64,000 nucleotides of DNA from Sequoia sempervirens (GCA_007258455.2 VDFB02275624.1:1-64000); one strand, 5' to 3'. Positions 1-12,741 are shown, numbered from the stretch's first letter. Notes: generated from the letters alone by a model not told the origin. Numbers and translations are program-made.

Positions 1-810
1 CAAAGCTAAAGTTGCTGTTAGCATCCAAAGGCCAAAGACTTGAAGCCTATAGTTGAAAAAATTGATAAGAAAATTGAAAAGATGGTCCCTCAGGAAATGG
101 TACTTCCTGAAATACCAAGTTACTCTCCCATTGATATGTTTCAAGTTTTGTCTCAAGTCTGAGTCATAGTCCCTTTTCTAGAAATGATGAGGATTAATGA
201 GCATAAAGACAAAACAATAGCTCTCATCAATAGCATTGTTGGTAGTAGCAAGCATAAAACTGAGGCTAATGTACCCGAAACTGTAAGATTCAAGTCAAGG
301 ACACTGAGGTAAGAGCAGTAATTAATGAGAACCTTAAGATCTATCTAGGAACTACCATCACTGCAAATCCTATTCTAGTCAATCCTTTCTTTTTGAGCCT
401 AATCATTGATGGGAAATTACTCATAAATTACATGATAGATTTTGGTGCTTCAAATAATATTATTCCAGTCAAGATAATGGAGGAAATGGACCTGAAGGTA
501 GACAACACTTATGGAAAGTGCTATGGCATGGATTCTAGAGAGGTCCCTGCTATAGGGGTAATTCATAAGGTCCCTTATAAGTTGGCCACATTTCTTGAAA
601 AGGAGTTGGTCATGAGTGTCACAGTGGTGGACATTCCACCAACCTATGGAATGCTATTGTCAAGACAATGATGTGCTTCTATGGGAGGAAGTATGCAATG
701 TGATCTATCCTTTTCTACCTTCTTGATTGATTAGAAGGATATCAAAATTGCCAGAGAATTGATATTTCAGCATATGATTGAGCATATTGAAGAACTAGAG
801 GAACCCCCAA
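1..810 (+). pseudogene. E1a: gag tail and retropepsin remnant of a Ty3 element
   Basis: This is the diverged relative of 17725-18540. Translated fragments match the end of gag (Lys-rich, ending near 162) followed by an aspartic protease. The protease fragment around 393-671 contains IIDGKLLINYMIDFGASNN, in which IDFGAS stands where retropepsins have D[ST]G[AS]; the catalytic Asp is present. A stop after LLSRQ and several frame breaks show it is dead. By direct count over about 120 bases it differs from the E1b copy at about 16 positions. It joins the perfect repeat at 1091. Confidence 0.75.
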
Positions 811-899
811 TACTTGATTTTGTGGATATTGGTATAGATACCTTTCATGTAGAGGAAGAGATGAAACAAGAGGAGGAGGTTAAGCCTTCACCAATTGTT

Positions 900-1459
900 A
901 GAGAGGTCTTGTAGACACCTCAAGAGGATACTCTATAGACTCTATATTTTGATGATGCCTCCTCAAAGGAAGGTTCATACACTGGGGTTATTCTTATTTC
1001 TCCCCCAAGTAATACTTTCAAGTATTCCTTTTTGCTATATTCCTTTTTGCTATAGTTTGCATGTACCAATAATGTTGTTGAGTATGAAGCTTATTACTTG
1101 GTTTGAAGTTAGCTTCCAAACATGGGATAAAATCACTGAAAGTATTTGGCAATTCGGAGCTAGTAGTCTCCTAATTCAGAAATAGGTTTTTCACTAAGGA
1201 CAAAAGGTTGAGACAATATAGGAATGAAGTTTGGGACACCATTGAGGCATTTGATGCCTTTGGGATAGAATGGATACAGAGAGGAAAAAATGTCAAGGAA
1301 GATTTATTGGCTAACATTGTAGTTAAGTTGGATAATGTGAATTTTCATGGTGTCTCAAGAATTGAGGTACATACACGACCTGCAACTCCTAACAACATTT
1401 TCAATTGGAAAGTGTTTAGGGTCAATAATGGCATTTTGAAGTTCTTGCATTGCATTTAA
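900..1459 (+). pseudogene. E1a: archaeal-type RNase H remnant spanning the repeat edge
   Basis: Frames around 950-1100 read DASSKEGSYTGVILIS and FACTNNVVEYEA, signatures of the archaeal-type RNase H of Tat-lineage Ty3 elements. A tandem duplication of about 18 bases near 1020-1055 and a one-base deletion before 1091 break the frame. Beyond 1208 the fragment MRQYRNEVWDTIEAFDAFGI and QRGKNVKEDLLANIV is the C-terminal part of the same domain. The domain sits between protease and RT. See 18687-19199 for the better preserved copy. Confidence 0.7.
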
Positions 1460-1734
1460 TAGTACGAAAGTCAAGAGATTGATTTGAGTTCATATGTGGT
1501 GGAAGTTGATGGGAAGGAGACATTATTTGGGAATGACATAATTCAATTGAAAAAAAATAAAATTCCCAAGGGATTAGTTGCACTTGAAAGGGTCTTTGAT
1601 GGCCCAGATAGATCAAATGCTAAGTAAGCAACTACACATAAAGAAGACCTAGAAGAAATAAATTTGGGAATAGAAAATTCCCTAAGGTGTATATTGGTAA
1701 AAAAATGAAGCCACCTGTGAGTACTGTGTTAATT

Positions 1735-2577
1735 TCTTTATTAAGAAAATACAGACATGTATTGGCATGGTCCTATGATGATCTAAAGGACTACAAAGAA
1801 TACTTGTTCCAACACAAGATCCCATTGAAGCCTGATACAAAGCCCTTTAGGTAAAAGCAAAGACCTATAAATCCTACTTTGAGACCTAAAATGCAAGAGA
1901 AGCTTGCAAAGCTAAGTGATGCAAGAATCATTAAACCTATAAGGCATTCCTCATGGGTGTCCAATGTGGTTCTTGTCAAGAAAAATAATGGTGACTTAAG
2001 ATTGTGTGTGGATTTTAGAAACCTCAATTTTTCCGCCTTGAAAGATAATTACCCCTTACCTAACATGGAAGCAATGTTACAAAAGGTAGCAGGTTGTGAA
2101 TTGCTTTCTATGATGGATGAATTTTCAAGTTATAACTAGGTTATGGTAAGGGAATCAGAGGAGTACAAAACAACATTTACCACACCATGGGGGAATTATG
2201 TTTATGTGAGGATTCCTTTTGGCCTGATAATTGTTGGTGCCACTTTTTAGATAGCTATGGATGTGGCCATTGTTGATTTCTTGGACTTGTTTCTTGCTAT
2301 CTATCAAGATGACCTTACTGCGCATAGTAAGAAAGAGGAGGATCATTGTTCACATCTTGAGAATATTTTCACTAGAGATTTGGAGTATGGTATCTAATTG
2401 AACCCCAAGAAATGTTCCTTTGGAGTCAAAGAAGGTAAATTGCTAGGGCATATTGTATTGAAAGATGGAATCTGAATTGATCCTGAAAGAATAGCAGCTA
2501 TAGATAAGATTACACCACCAAGGAATGTTAAAGGGATTCAATCTTTCTTTGGGAAAATAAATTTTCTAAGGAGGTTT
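1735..2577 (+). pseudogene. E1a: Ty3-type reverse transcriptase (copy A)
   Basis: Identical to 19475-20317. RT motifs are readable: MRPKMQEKLAKLSDARIIKP, SSWVSNVVLVKKNNGDLRLC, VDFRNLN and NYPLPNME. The catalytic box reads YQDD (2302-2313), so both metal-binding Asp residues of the YxDD motif remain. In-frame stops at about 2137, 2248 and 2395 disable it. The downstream thumb/connection motif INFLRRFVTNFIEISRPISK is typical of Ty3 pol. Confidence 0.85.
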
Positions 2578-2689
2578 GTGACTAATTTTATAGAGATAAG
2601 TAGACCTATCTCAAAAATGCTCAAGAAATGGGAAAAGGTGGTATGGTCAGAAGAACCTCTCAAGTATTTTCAAGCCATTAAAGATGCTA

Positions 2690-3110
2690 TTAAAGTTGCC
2701 CCTGTCTTGAAAACACCAGATTATTCTAACCCATTCTACTTGTTTACATTTTCCTCTTTTCATACTGTAGCAGGAGTGTTATTCTAGAAAAATGATGAGG
2801 GTTATGAGTATCCAATTGCCTTTTTTAGAAAATCCTTGTAAGTAGCTAAGCTCAAGTACGACACCACTGAAAATAAAGCTTATGCCTTAGTTAAGGCAAT
2901 TAAAAAATTAAGAACATATCTGACTGGTGCAATAGTAGTGGCCTATGTCCCAAGCACAACAGTCAAGGACATTTTTACGCAACAAAAGACTATAGGTTAG
3001 AGATGTAGGTGGATTAATAGAATCCAAGATTTCAACATAGATATTCAAATTACTAAGTTAGTAAGAGGCAAAGGTTTGGCCAAACTCATGGTTGAAACCA
3101 ATTTGGAGGA
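2690..3110 (+). pseudogene. E1a: degenerate Ty3 RNase H (copy A)
   Basis: Identical to 20430-20850. The fragment YLFTFSSFHTVAGVLF occupies the place of the usual TDAS motif, but the catalytic Asp is replaced by Phe. A Glu is kept in ENKAYALVKAIKKLRTYL. Later text DFNIDIQITKLVRGKGLAKL matches the end of the domain. Loss of the first RNase H active site is also known in Tat elements that carry a second, archaeal-type RNase H. Confidence 0.7.
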
Positions 3111-3289
3111 TAACCAAATCAATGAAGTTGAACAAGAAAACATTGCTCCAATCTATGATATGTAGACATGTGGTTGGTACAAAAGGATAGTTGAATATCT
3201 GTAGATGATGAAATTCCTTGATGGCATGCCAAACAATGAGAGGATAACTTTGAAGTTGTAGGCAATTAGATATGTTATTATTGATGGCG

Positions 3290-4404
3290 AACTCTGGTGG
3301 AGAAGCCTAGAGGGTGTGCTTCTTAGATGTGTGGATGGTGACCAAATAGAATAATTTCTAATTTAAATGCACAAGGGAGTGTGTGGAGGTCACTACATGG
3401 CTAAGAATACTATAAAAAAGATATTAGGAGTTGGTTTCTAGTGGCCCACAGTGTTCAAAGATGCACATAGATATGTAAAGAAATGTGATTCTTGTCAGAG
3501 ATTTACTGATAAGTTAAAATTCTTAGGTAACTTACCACTTAGACCAGTCTCAGCACTAGCCCCCTTCAACAATGGGCTATTGAATTCATTAGAGAAATGG
3601 CAGTGAAGTCTAGTGGAGGACATTCTTGGATCTTGGTTGTAACTGACTATTTCACAAAGTGGGTTGAAGTTATTCCCACTAGGAAGGCAACTAGAAAAGT
3701 TTTCATTGATTTCCTAATGAATAATATTTTGAGTAGGTTCGATGTTCCTGAGAGAATTGTCTCTAGTAATGCTATGTGCTTTAGATCCAAGGAATTTATA
3801 TATTTTTTCAACCAACATGGCATAAATGTACCCTACTCTTCCCCATATCATCCCCATGGGAATGGACAAGTTGAGTCTAGTAATAAGAGCCTTATGAAGG
3901 TCATTAAATGGGTCCTTGAGAAAAATAACAAAGCCTAGGATTTGAAACTACAATTGGCATTGTGGGTGGATAGAACCACAATCAAGAAAGTTATTAGGCA
4001 ATCTCCTTTTAACTTGGTGCATGGGATTGAAGCTAGAATACCAAACAATAACCTGATGAAAATGTATAAATTTTTTCAAGAGTATGATACTAACATTTGT
4101 GATGAGATGCAAAATCAGATGGATGAATTGACTGAGCTTGATGAGATGAGGAGAGAAGCTCACAAGAGGAATGAGAGATTACAGCTTCAAGTCAAATATT
4201 TGTATGACAAGAGAGCTATTTAGAGAAAATTTGTAGTAGGATGTATGGTTTTGATGTGGAATGCGAGATTTGAGGATAAAGGAAAGCATGGGAAGTTTGA
4301 CCCCTTATGGCTTGGGCCTTATTTAATCACAGAAACTCATGAGGAAGATTCTTACTTTCTACAATCACTAGCAGGTGAATTTCTAGAATTTCCAATACAT
4401 GGAT
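3290..4404 (+). pseudogene. E1a: Ty3 integrase (copy A)
   Basis: Identical to 21030-22144. An HHCC zinc-binding N-terminus is visible as HKGVCGGHYM and CDSCQR. The core has VTDYFTKW (first catalytic Asp); the second Asp is lost (IVSSNAMCF where IVSDNGT is expected), and the Glu is kept in GNGQVESSNKS. The C-terminal GPY segment is WLGPYLI near 4313. Stops at about 3937 and 4221 plus a frame shift near 3590 make it a pseudogene. Confidence 0.85.
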
Positions 4405-5129
4405 AATTCTTGAAACCCTATTTCTCCTGAAATAGGCTATATTTCCATGTACATTGTATAGTCATGTTAATTTTGTACATAAGGTTTGGTGTGCTTGCTT
4501 TCTACTATGTCTGCTTGCTTTGTCTGGGTGAGCTCCTAGTTTTTTTGAATTCCTCTATGTTTGGTCTGCTTCACCAAGAGATATGTTTCTTGTCATACCC
4601 ACCAGGGGTATGCATCCCCAAGCATGAGCCACTAATGGAGTCCCTAAAATTCTTGACATTTTAAGGTCCTTTTTTACTTGGTACTAGCATGTCAAATGTT
4701 TCCCACATAAAGGGTTTATGGTTTTACTTGGGTATCCTTGCTCTCAATTGCTCCATGTATAACCCTTGGGACATTTTAATTTTTCGTTGACTTGTTTTTC
4801 CCGATTGGCGATGATGTAAGTTGTATTCTAAGCCATCTTTATGCATTCCTTACTAGCCCCTTTGCTTAGGTTATTTGGTCACTTCTAGTCGTAAAGTGTT
4901 TTAATCTTCCCAAAGTTGGGTTTTAATATTTTTTCCATAAGTGACTTGAGTTTAAGTCATCGATCTCCAAGGGTAAATTCTCGTCATCCTAGTCAAGGCC
5001 CTATTTTATGAGTAATTTTGTTGCATGTACAGGTTTGAAGATCACCATCTTATGGAATTTAATATGATCCATTCCCTGTTGGCTCACACATCCCAAGTGA
5101 TGGTAGTTTAATTGTTGTGAGATCAATGA
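4405..5129 (+). other. 3' untranslated region after E1 pol (copy A)
   Basis: T-rich sequence after the integrase stop with no coding signal on either strand that I can support. It probably contains the end of E1, but I could not place a clear polypurine tract or LTR start. Twin: 22145-22869. Confidence 0.4.
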
Positions 5130-6132
5130 AATGTTGACATGTGTTTGATCGAGTGTGTGGGCCCGACCGTTGTGTTCTGTTCTAATGCTCAAAGTTGTAA
5201 GATTGACGGTGATGAATGAAAGGCGAAAGATGATTGCCACCGTTCCCCACAAACTTACGGAGATAAGATGTAGGCTCATTAAAAATAGTGTGGTGCATGA
5301 GAAGCTGCCATGTATGTTCCATGACTACTAGCAGGTGGAGCCCACAAGTACACATGGAAGGCCTCGTTGGCAGGTTTCTTTTGGTCATTTTTCCAAGTTG
5401 GAGTAGCGATGTAAATTCAAATGTCATTGAATCAATATGAGTCATTTGAGATGGCCATCTCAACTCAAGATTGACGATTCACATTCAAAGCCGCTTCTAA
5501 CAATGAATGTAAATAATATTTGTCTCATGTATATTCCCTCCATTTTGAAGAATACAAATATAACTAAATTAGGGAATATTTCTTGTAGTGGTCCAATTAG
5601 AATGTGACATGTGTACATCTAGTCTGAAGCTTGCTTTTTCTCCCTTATTCTATAAAAGGGAATTCAGGGCCATTTGTGTGGATCTTTTGTTGAATTTTAG
5701 AACTGAATTGTGAAAATTAAGAACACAGAGCGAATATATTGAGTCTTTATCTAATGCTTTAAGTCTAGGTAGAAAATCTTGCTAAATGTATGGTTTCTGA
5801 CTATCTGAATGATAATGGAGATTTTCCAAGTCTATAGTCTCTCCATTTTGATTTTGTACTTGAGTTATTAATGAAAATTCTGATTAGAGATCATTTCATT
5901 AATTTTCATCATTTTATACTTTGATATATGCTTTGGTTTTAGCTCTAGTTCATGGAATGAGTTAAAATGCTTGAATCAAATCATGAATTCATGTGCAAGG
6001 TCATTGGATTTGATAAGTAGTCTTTAGAATTTGGTCACAGATTTGTGAATTGCAAAGTAATATCACTTAGATCATGGGTATTTAGAATTAAATATACCTT
6101 ATATTTCAATCTGCTTTGAGTCCTAGCCTACA
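5130..6132 (+). repeat. Probable LTR with TATA box (copy A)
   Basis: Identical to 22870-23872. A TATA box (TATAAAAGGG, 5651-5660) is followed by sequence with the look of an R/U5 region. The right end CTACA (6132) precedes AGTGGCACTGATCC, which resembles a PBS starting with TGG. Whether this is the 3' LTR of E1 or the 5' LTR of E2 cannot be settled here; the left edge is approximate. Confidence 0.5.
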
Positions 6133-6664
6133 AATAGTGGCACTGATCCTAACCCCTTTAAGTCTTTCTCATGATTCCAGTTACCCGACTTGAGAAAATT
6201 TATTTAAATAATCATTGATCTATCTTTAATTTTTTGTGTTTTTTGTTGTTTTATATTCTCAACTTGGGATGCATAGTTCATTCAAGGAAATTCCAACTTC
6301 TTGGAGAATTTCATCTTATTAGTCATTGGTGAGAATATATTTGCTTGAATTTGAAATTTATATGTAAATTGTCTGAAAGAATTGTGTAATGTACATTGTG
6401 GTACCACCCTCCCGGGTCTTATAGAGCCCAAAGTGTAGGAGATAAATCAATTGGTGTTATATCTCATTCGTTGGCCACTTGTCTTCTAGGTATTTGAGAA
6501 TTGAGTTTGGAAAACTCATAGGTAGTTGTTGAGACCTGATTGGTTCGTTGCAAACAACCAACAGTTTTCACACATCATCTTCATATGTCATTTTAGAAAA
6601 AAAAGTCTTTAAAATAAAACACCATCCCATTTCATAATTAGTTATCATAAAATTCACCAAGGTC

Positions 6665-7324
6665 TTGAACTTGTTTATGACTACAACAATATCTCAACAT
6701 AATAAAATGGAAGACAACAAGAGTAGTTCTAGTGCACCAATGACCAAGACCACTAATGAGGAACCTCAATCATGGGATTACAAACCAAATGAAATTTCAA
6801 CTCCTCAAGGAAAACCCACATTTAAAGCTACACAAAATCAACCACCTAGTGATGAGGAAATATTGCTTAAACATCAAAACATGATTTCTAGACAAAACCA
6901 AACTCCTAGTTCTCATAATATCATCATAGAAGAATATTATAGTGATGAGGAACTTACTGATGAAAATATCTTAGAGCACTCCCAAGATCCTAAGATACAA
7001 AAACTTATGGAAAAAATGCTTGGGAAGAACGTAAACTCATATTTCCTCACACTAGCACAAAGTGGTTCTAAACTACCCATATACTTTAATGTGGCCATTC
7101 TAAATGATCCTAATCTCATTACAATAAGAGACCAAATGGTGGTTAGATAGATACCAAAAACAACAATGGATCCCAAGATACCATCTCTTTTCTCACAAAA
7201 CAACGATCAATCTAAACCACAAACTATGGATAACCCATTGTATAAGCAACCATCACAAATTGAGCAAGCAGTGGTAGCCAAAAAATATCAAGGAAACTCA
7301 ACTCAAAACATGCCACCCCACAAC
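6665..7324 (+). pseudogene. E2 gag, 5' part (copy A)
   Basis: Identical to 24405-25064. A hydrophilic Gln/Asn/Ser-rich N-terminal gag region begins at 6665 (or at the inner Met, 6709), has a stop at 7148-7150 and is cut at 7324 by the LTR of E3. In this copy the rest of gag is missing; it exists only beyond 57667. Confidence 0.65.
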
Positions 7325-9751
7325 TTTTGGAACGCAAAAATCTATTAAGAAGAGGGGTGAATCAGTAGATACTAAATTTTAGCATTCTTATCCTAAGTGC
7401 AGACACAATTCTTAAATCTAGATGTGCAAATTTAAACGTAAAATATATGACAAACACATGTACATAAAGAATCAACACATAACAACAGGTATACGTGGAA
7501 AACACAAGATGGGAAAAACCACAGTGACAAATTGTTGCTAGGAGCTACTGTCCTAATCTAGCCTTACAAGGAAACCTTTTATTACAACTTTTAAGGGCAC
7601 AAACCCTAAAGAGACACCAATACCCTAAATTAAGCACAAAATTAGTTATCTGATGGCACCGACCTATCATATTCACATGTAAGATGATTACAATTTGTTC
7701 CAAAGGAACTCAAATCAATGTTACAGCTTACTCTACAACCGCTCAACTATATGTTGTTGCCACAACAACTCTCTTCTCTGCTATTTACCCCACTGGTTTG
7801 GATCTGTTCTCTTTCTTCTTTAGTGCATTCTTGGTCCACCTCAATGCGCATCCAAATCCCTTGTATAGATCTCCCTTTAATTTTGAATCCATTCTCTATC
7901 TACCTTTGGATCTTTGAATCACTTCTACACTATACACCCTTCTTCACCCTTCAATCAGTTACTCACTTAGATAATATTCACATATGTTTTGTGTAGAGCT
8001 AACTGATGATAATTTCCTGGGGATTCTCCATCGCCTCCAGATCTTCTATTAGGGTTCAAAAAAAAATTCTCCACTATCATGCAATTACATTTAGCCGTAC
8101 AACATTAATTATAGTGTAGAAAATTATTCTTCGTTATCTCTCTATCAAACCCTAGAATCAGATATGCATTTAATGCATCCATCTGATCATTCGATCTGAT
8201 CTTTATCCTTGTCTCTATAGTCATCTATACCACCACTCTATGCATCAAATCTCATTAATACTATCATTGATGTAGGTAGAACATTTAATTTTCACCTCCG
8301 TGTCGATTCATAGGTGAAACCCTGATTACATGAAGTTAGCCATTTGACATCTTCACATCCAAACCTGAGCCACTGATCTCCTAACTTCACACCATGATCC
8401 TGTGTGCTCCATTCACCATCGTAGATTTAAAACATGACCATCTAATGAACATTCTTTTAAACCTCCACCGTTGATCGTATCCCCTTAGTGACCACCATCA
8501 TCATGTATCGTTGTTTATGTGAAGAAATGTAGTGATCACCGTCTAATCACTTACCTTTGATACTACACAATAGATCTCTTTCCCTCAGGAACGAAGGACA
8601 TCGTGTATCACTGATTTTATATGAGAATCACCATTCATTTTAGTGATATATCAAGACACAACATGATCACCATTGGATCACCTGCCATTCAATCTACACT
8701 GTGCCCGGCTATCCCACTAGCACTGACACTAGACCCACTAAGTCTCCAAGGGCTAGCAGGCTAATGCCATGTGTCCTCTGACTTCATACTCCACTACCAT
8801 CACTCATCGCTGAAAGCTTTGTGTCTCAGGGATATGTAAGTGTGATGCATTAACACCCAGCGATGCAATAACATTCTAACACCTATACATGCTAATGTCA
8901 CTTTCCACTATCATCGCCCATTACTCAAATCTCCAAACACTTCGCTTCACAATAGTGATGTGAAGTGACTGTGTGATATAATGCCACATGTCTATTGGAC
9001 CCATTGAATTTTTTTCTCCTCCATTTTGCATCGTCTGATTAACAATTGTTAGATCTCATCCAATCCCCATTTCCCCACGAGGCCTAACTAAGACCCACCA
9101 CAAACATAGTGGGATGGTGAGCACCGTCTGATCATCTAGATCATATATGTTGGACCATCTCCATCGCACATCATTGAACTACAAGCCAACTTAAAATATC
9201 TTTTTGTGATGCATGAGATCTAGTAATAGCCATTAGATCTACTAACTCTTAACGTGCATTGTTTGATCATCAAAGGAACATATTGGCAACATCAACCAGG
9301 TGACTAGGTAATGGGGCTAGTCACTGAACAAGTAGTCAATGATAGAATAGAAGATCTATTAAGGTACCATGATTGCAACCCTAGGGTTTATCTGTAAAAA
9401 CCCTAATTCAAGCCGAGAGCACAAATATATCAATTTTGAGCACAACCTTCATCTTCTAGACCTGCAATATACATTTTTTAGAAGCTCTCAGAAAACCCAT
9501 GTTGAATCTGGATGTAGATTTCACTTTAGATGCGTGAAAGGATTTACTGCAATATTGACAAAATTGCATGATAGCAATGCAACATTTTGAGCAATTTTTG
9601 CAATCTAACCATCTTCTAAAACCAGATCCACAAGTTTCCTTAGACATTAATGAAATAAATTTAACATCAATGCCAACACTCCCTTTATACAACATCAATT
9701 CCATTTCACACTTGATCCCCTTTTGACATCAATAAAAAAAATATGCCAACA
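7325..9751 (-). repeat. E3 Copia 3' LTR (copy A)
   Basis: About 2.43 kb, similar along its length to 55166-57666. Plus-strand ends are TTTTGG (decayed from TGTTGG) and GCCAACA, the TG...CA termini of an LTR on the minus strand. Immediately beyond, 9752-9768 is the complement of a polypurine tract (minus strand GAAAAAGGAGGAGAT), marking this as the 3' LTR. Near the U5 end an imperfect hairpin surrounds AGAGGGGTGAA (7340-7370). Confidence 0.9.
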
Positions 9752-11095
9752 ATCTCCTCCTTTTTCATTCATGGAAAAACTAAATGGTCATACCAATTGG
9801 CTGAAATGGTCTGTTACCAATTGAAATCAATTGAAATTTGTAACATTATAACTCTGTACCAATTGGACTTTCTAAGTAATTCACTCACCTTCCTCCTCTT
9901 TTCTCACATTTTTCTATCTTGCTCTCCATGCTCCCATTTGAGCATTTGCATGTATTTATCCCCCTTTGATATGGATCTCTACCATGCTCATCCACTCAAT
10001 TGAGCATTTTCTTACTTTTTTCCCCTTTGACATCAATGGAAAAGGGAAGACTCCCCCTAACACAATACTCCCTCTTTGAAAAAAAATTTCAAAGAGAAAG
10101 TGGGAATTTGGATTATGCAACCATCAAGTCATTAAAAATTTGTAAAACAATTGTTACCTAACTTGATCTATTCTTCCATTTCTAGGGATGCATGAAGTAT
10201 AACTAAGGCTCCCCCTAGACTCATGCCTTATCACTAGTGTCTAGTGATATGATGTGGGAGAAATGGCTCCCAACTTCTGCCTTAGATGTTCAAATTGTTC
10301 CTCAAGCAGATGCTTGGTGAAAATGCTAGCTACCTATTCTTTGGTTCAAACATATTCTATGCTAACTTCTTTATCTACAACCTTCTCTCTTATAGAGTGA
10401 TACTTAATGGATATGTGTTTTTTTATAGAGTGCATCACAAGATTCTTTGATATGTTTATAGCACTAGAATTCTCACAAAGATTTGAGATAGGTTCTTTAT
10501 ACTCCACCTTGATGTACTTAAATGTCTATTTCATCCATAGGATTTGAGTACATGTTGCTATTGCTACATACTCTACTTTTGCAATGGATAGATTGACTAA
10601 TTCTTACTTCTTTCTCATCTAGGAAACCAATTTGTTTCCCAAAAATAATGCTCCACCATTGGTGTTTTTCCTATCATCTACACTTCCTGTCCAATCAACA
10701 TCTGTATATGTTAAAAAGAAATCCTTGCTTTTGGGATACCACAGTCCATAATCAACAGTGTTTTTGATGTATCTAAAAATTCTTTTCACAACATTGACAT
10801 GAGACTATCTTGGTGTAGCTTGAAACCTTGCAACCAAACATATTGATTGCATAATATTTGGTCTTGATGTATTTAAGTACAACAAAATTCCAATCATTGA
10901 CCTATATAATGTATGTTTTTCCTCTGGTGATTCGTCTGATTTACTCAATTTGTAGCTAGTTATTATGGGGGTACTAACTGGTGTACTATCTTCCATGTAA
11001 AATTTCTTGAGCATCTCCTTAGCATACTTGGTTTGAGATATGAATATCCCATTATCAATTTGTACAACTTGCAAGCTAAGAAAAAATGACAACTC
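9752..11095 (-). pseudogene. E3 Copia RT C-terminus and RNase H (copy A)
   Basis: Identical to 27492-28835. On the minus strand it reads ELSFFLSLQVVQIDNGIFIS and QTKYAKEMLKKFYMEDS, typical of Copia RT, then RNase H fragments such as DVDWTGSVDDRKNTNGGALF and VEYVAIATCTQILW. Several stops are present. The RT reading frame is cut at 11095 by the TGTTGG end of E4, directly after a Glu codon. Confidence 0.88.
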
Positions 11096-11717
11096 TGTTG
11101 GACTCAGTGAACACTGAGAAGGGGGGGTGAATCAGTGTTCAACAATATTCAAACATTTAACTCTGATCATAAACTATTTGCAGCACATAAACAAAAATAA
11201 AGATGCAAGCACATGAAATAGGTAATCAAAGCACCATAACACCAATATTTTTATGTGGAAACCCTGTTAGGGGAAAAACCACAGTGGAGATTAATCCACA
11301 ATTTATACTCTATTAAAAGTATGAATAAAAGGGAATGCACATGCATTTAGGCACACTGCCTAGAGCTCACTGCTCAAGATAAAGAAGGCTCACTGCCTTA
11401 CAAAATATTTGTGATTACAAAAAAAATTGAACTAAGAATATAGCATCTACAAATGCCTAGATTCAGTTCCAAGGAAGCACAAAAAAAATTATGGACCTTC
11501 TGTCCAATTCGCACTTCTGCTCTGCTCTGCTTACACAAAAACCCTTTTTCTACACAAAAAAAATTCACTCAATAGATCTTCTAATATTAGCTCATACATC
11601 TGCTCTGCACTTTTTTGTACATATACACCTTCTCATCGCTACTCACACACGCCAAAGTGAAATACCGATCTCATATATATATCCGCTAACAAAGATTTCA
11701 TCGCTTCAAGTCGGCTT
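11096..11717 (-). repeat. E4 LTR, left part (copy A)
   Basis: Begins TGTTGGACTC at 11096, just after AACTC. A perfect 10-bp inverted repeat (TGAACACTGA 11108-11117 and TCAGTGTTCA 11132-11141) surrounds a G-run ending GGTGAA. It is interrupted at 11717 by the E5 LTR. Twin: 28836-29457; the remainder of this LTR is at 51935-52445. Confidence 0.85.
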
Positions 11718-12741
11718 TGTATCTCTGGAAATTTTATGGGTTAAAAGGTTAGAAGCATTTAAAACCAAAACTCCAAAGAAATGATGAAGAACAAAGGAGG
11801 AAATAAAGGAAAACAAAAGGAACTAGTTACCACAAGTCCTCCAACTCCATGCATCTCCTTCATCATACCTTCTAGCTTGCTGCAAGTTGAATGATGCCCT
11901 CGGATTCTATGAGCAATCTATTAAAATGACATGACCTATGCAAGTGTTGAAGGATTTACTATGCTAATGGCTAGGTAAATGACTGCAAAGTATGGAAGAA
12001 CATGAGCAAAATGAGAACCAGAAAAATTCACGTGAATGCTTGAGGAGAGCCCAAAATGAATTGAAAATTGCCATTTTATAAGAAAAGACAATTTTGAATG
12101 AATGGACAAGATTAAAAGTCGAATCGACGGATAGGATTGAAAACTGAGATATGGACAAAATGGCTAAAAAAAGTTGGAGAATCAAATTAGCAACAATCAT
12201 TTGACTGTTGAATAAAAAAACATCTTTTGAATTAAAAATTAATTTAATTCAGAAGTGGGGAATCATGTGGAAGCAAATAATAAATGCCCATTACTTGCCA
12301 AAAATATGAAGTTTGACCATTTTAAATAAATGATTTTATTTAAAATGAAGGAAATGACACGTGGCACTAATTAAATAAATTAAAGAATTTATTTAATTAG
12401 AAGATGAATATGTCAATTATTGATGTATTTAAATAAATAAACAAGATTTTTTTATTTAAATAATCTAGAAGAATTAGTGGACAAAAATAATTAAATAAAT
12501 TAAGGTTATTTAATTATAGGGAGACATTAGATAATTAGCGACACATTTAAATAAATAAATAAAATTTATTTATTTAAATGATCAGGAAGAATAAAGAGAC
12601 ATGAATTAATTAAATAATTAAAAATTATTTAATTAATAGATGAAAATGGACCAAATGACATAATTAAATATTTTAATTATGCTAGGATGAATGTGGTGAA
12701 AAATAGAGCTTGCAAGCCTAGGTCAATTTTTAGTGTCTACA
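11718..12741 (-). repeat. E5 Tat-like 3' LTR (copy A)
   Basis: 1,024 bp, minus-strand LTR starting TGTAGACAC (12741) and ending GATACA (11718). It is about 95% like 50908-51934 by eye. U3 carries seven AT-only palindromes (12320-12680) at about 59-bp steps; a minus-strand TATA box (TTATAAAATGG) lies near 12073-12083. The polypurine-tract complement follows at 12742-12755. Confidence 0.93.

Noticed and set aside
5001..5463. Minus-strand ORFs of about 92 codons near the probable LTR
   Set aside because: No conserved motif; chance frames in the non-coding LTR region.
7684..7996. Overlapping plus-strand ORFs of 77 and 92 codons (also at 25424 and 55560)
   Set aside because: They lie in the Copia LTR on the strand opposite to the element, recur in each LTR copy with substitutions that ignore codon position, and have no domain.
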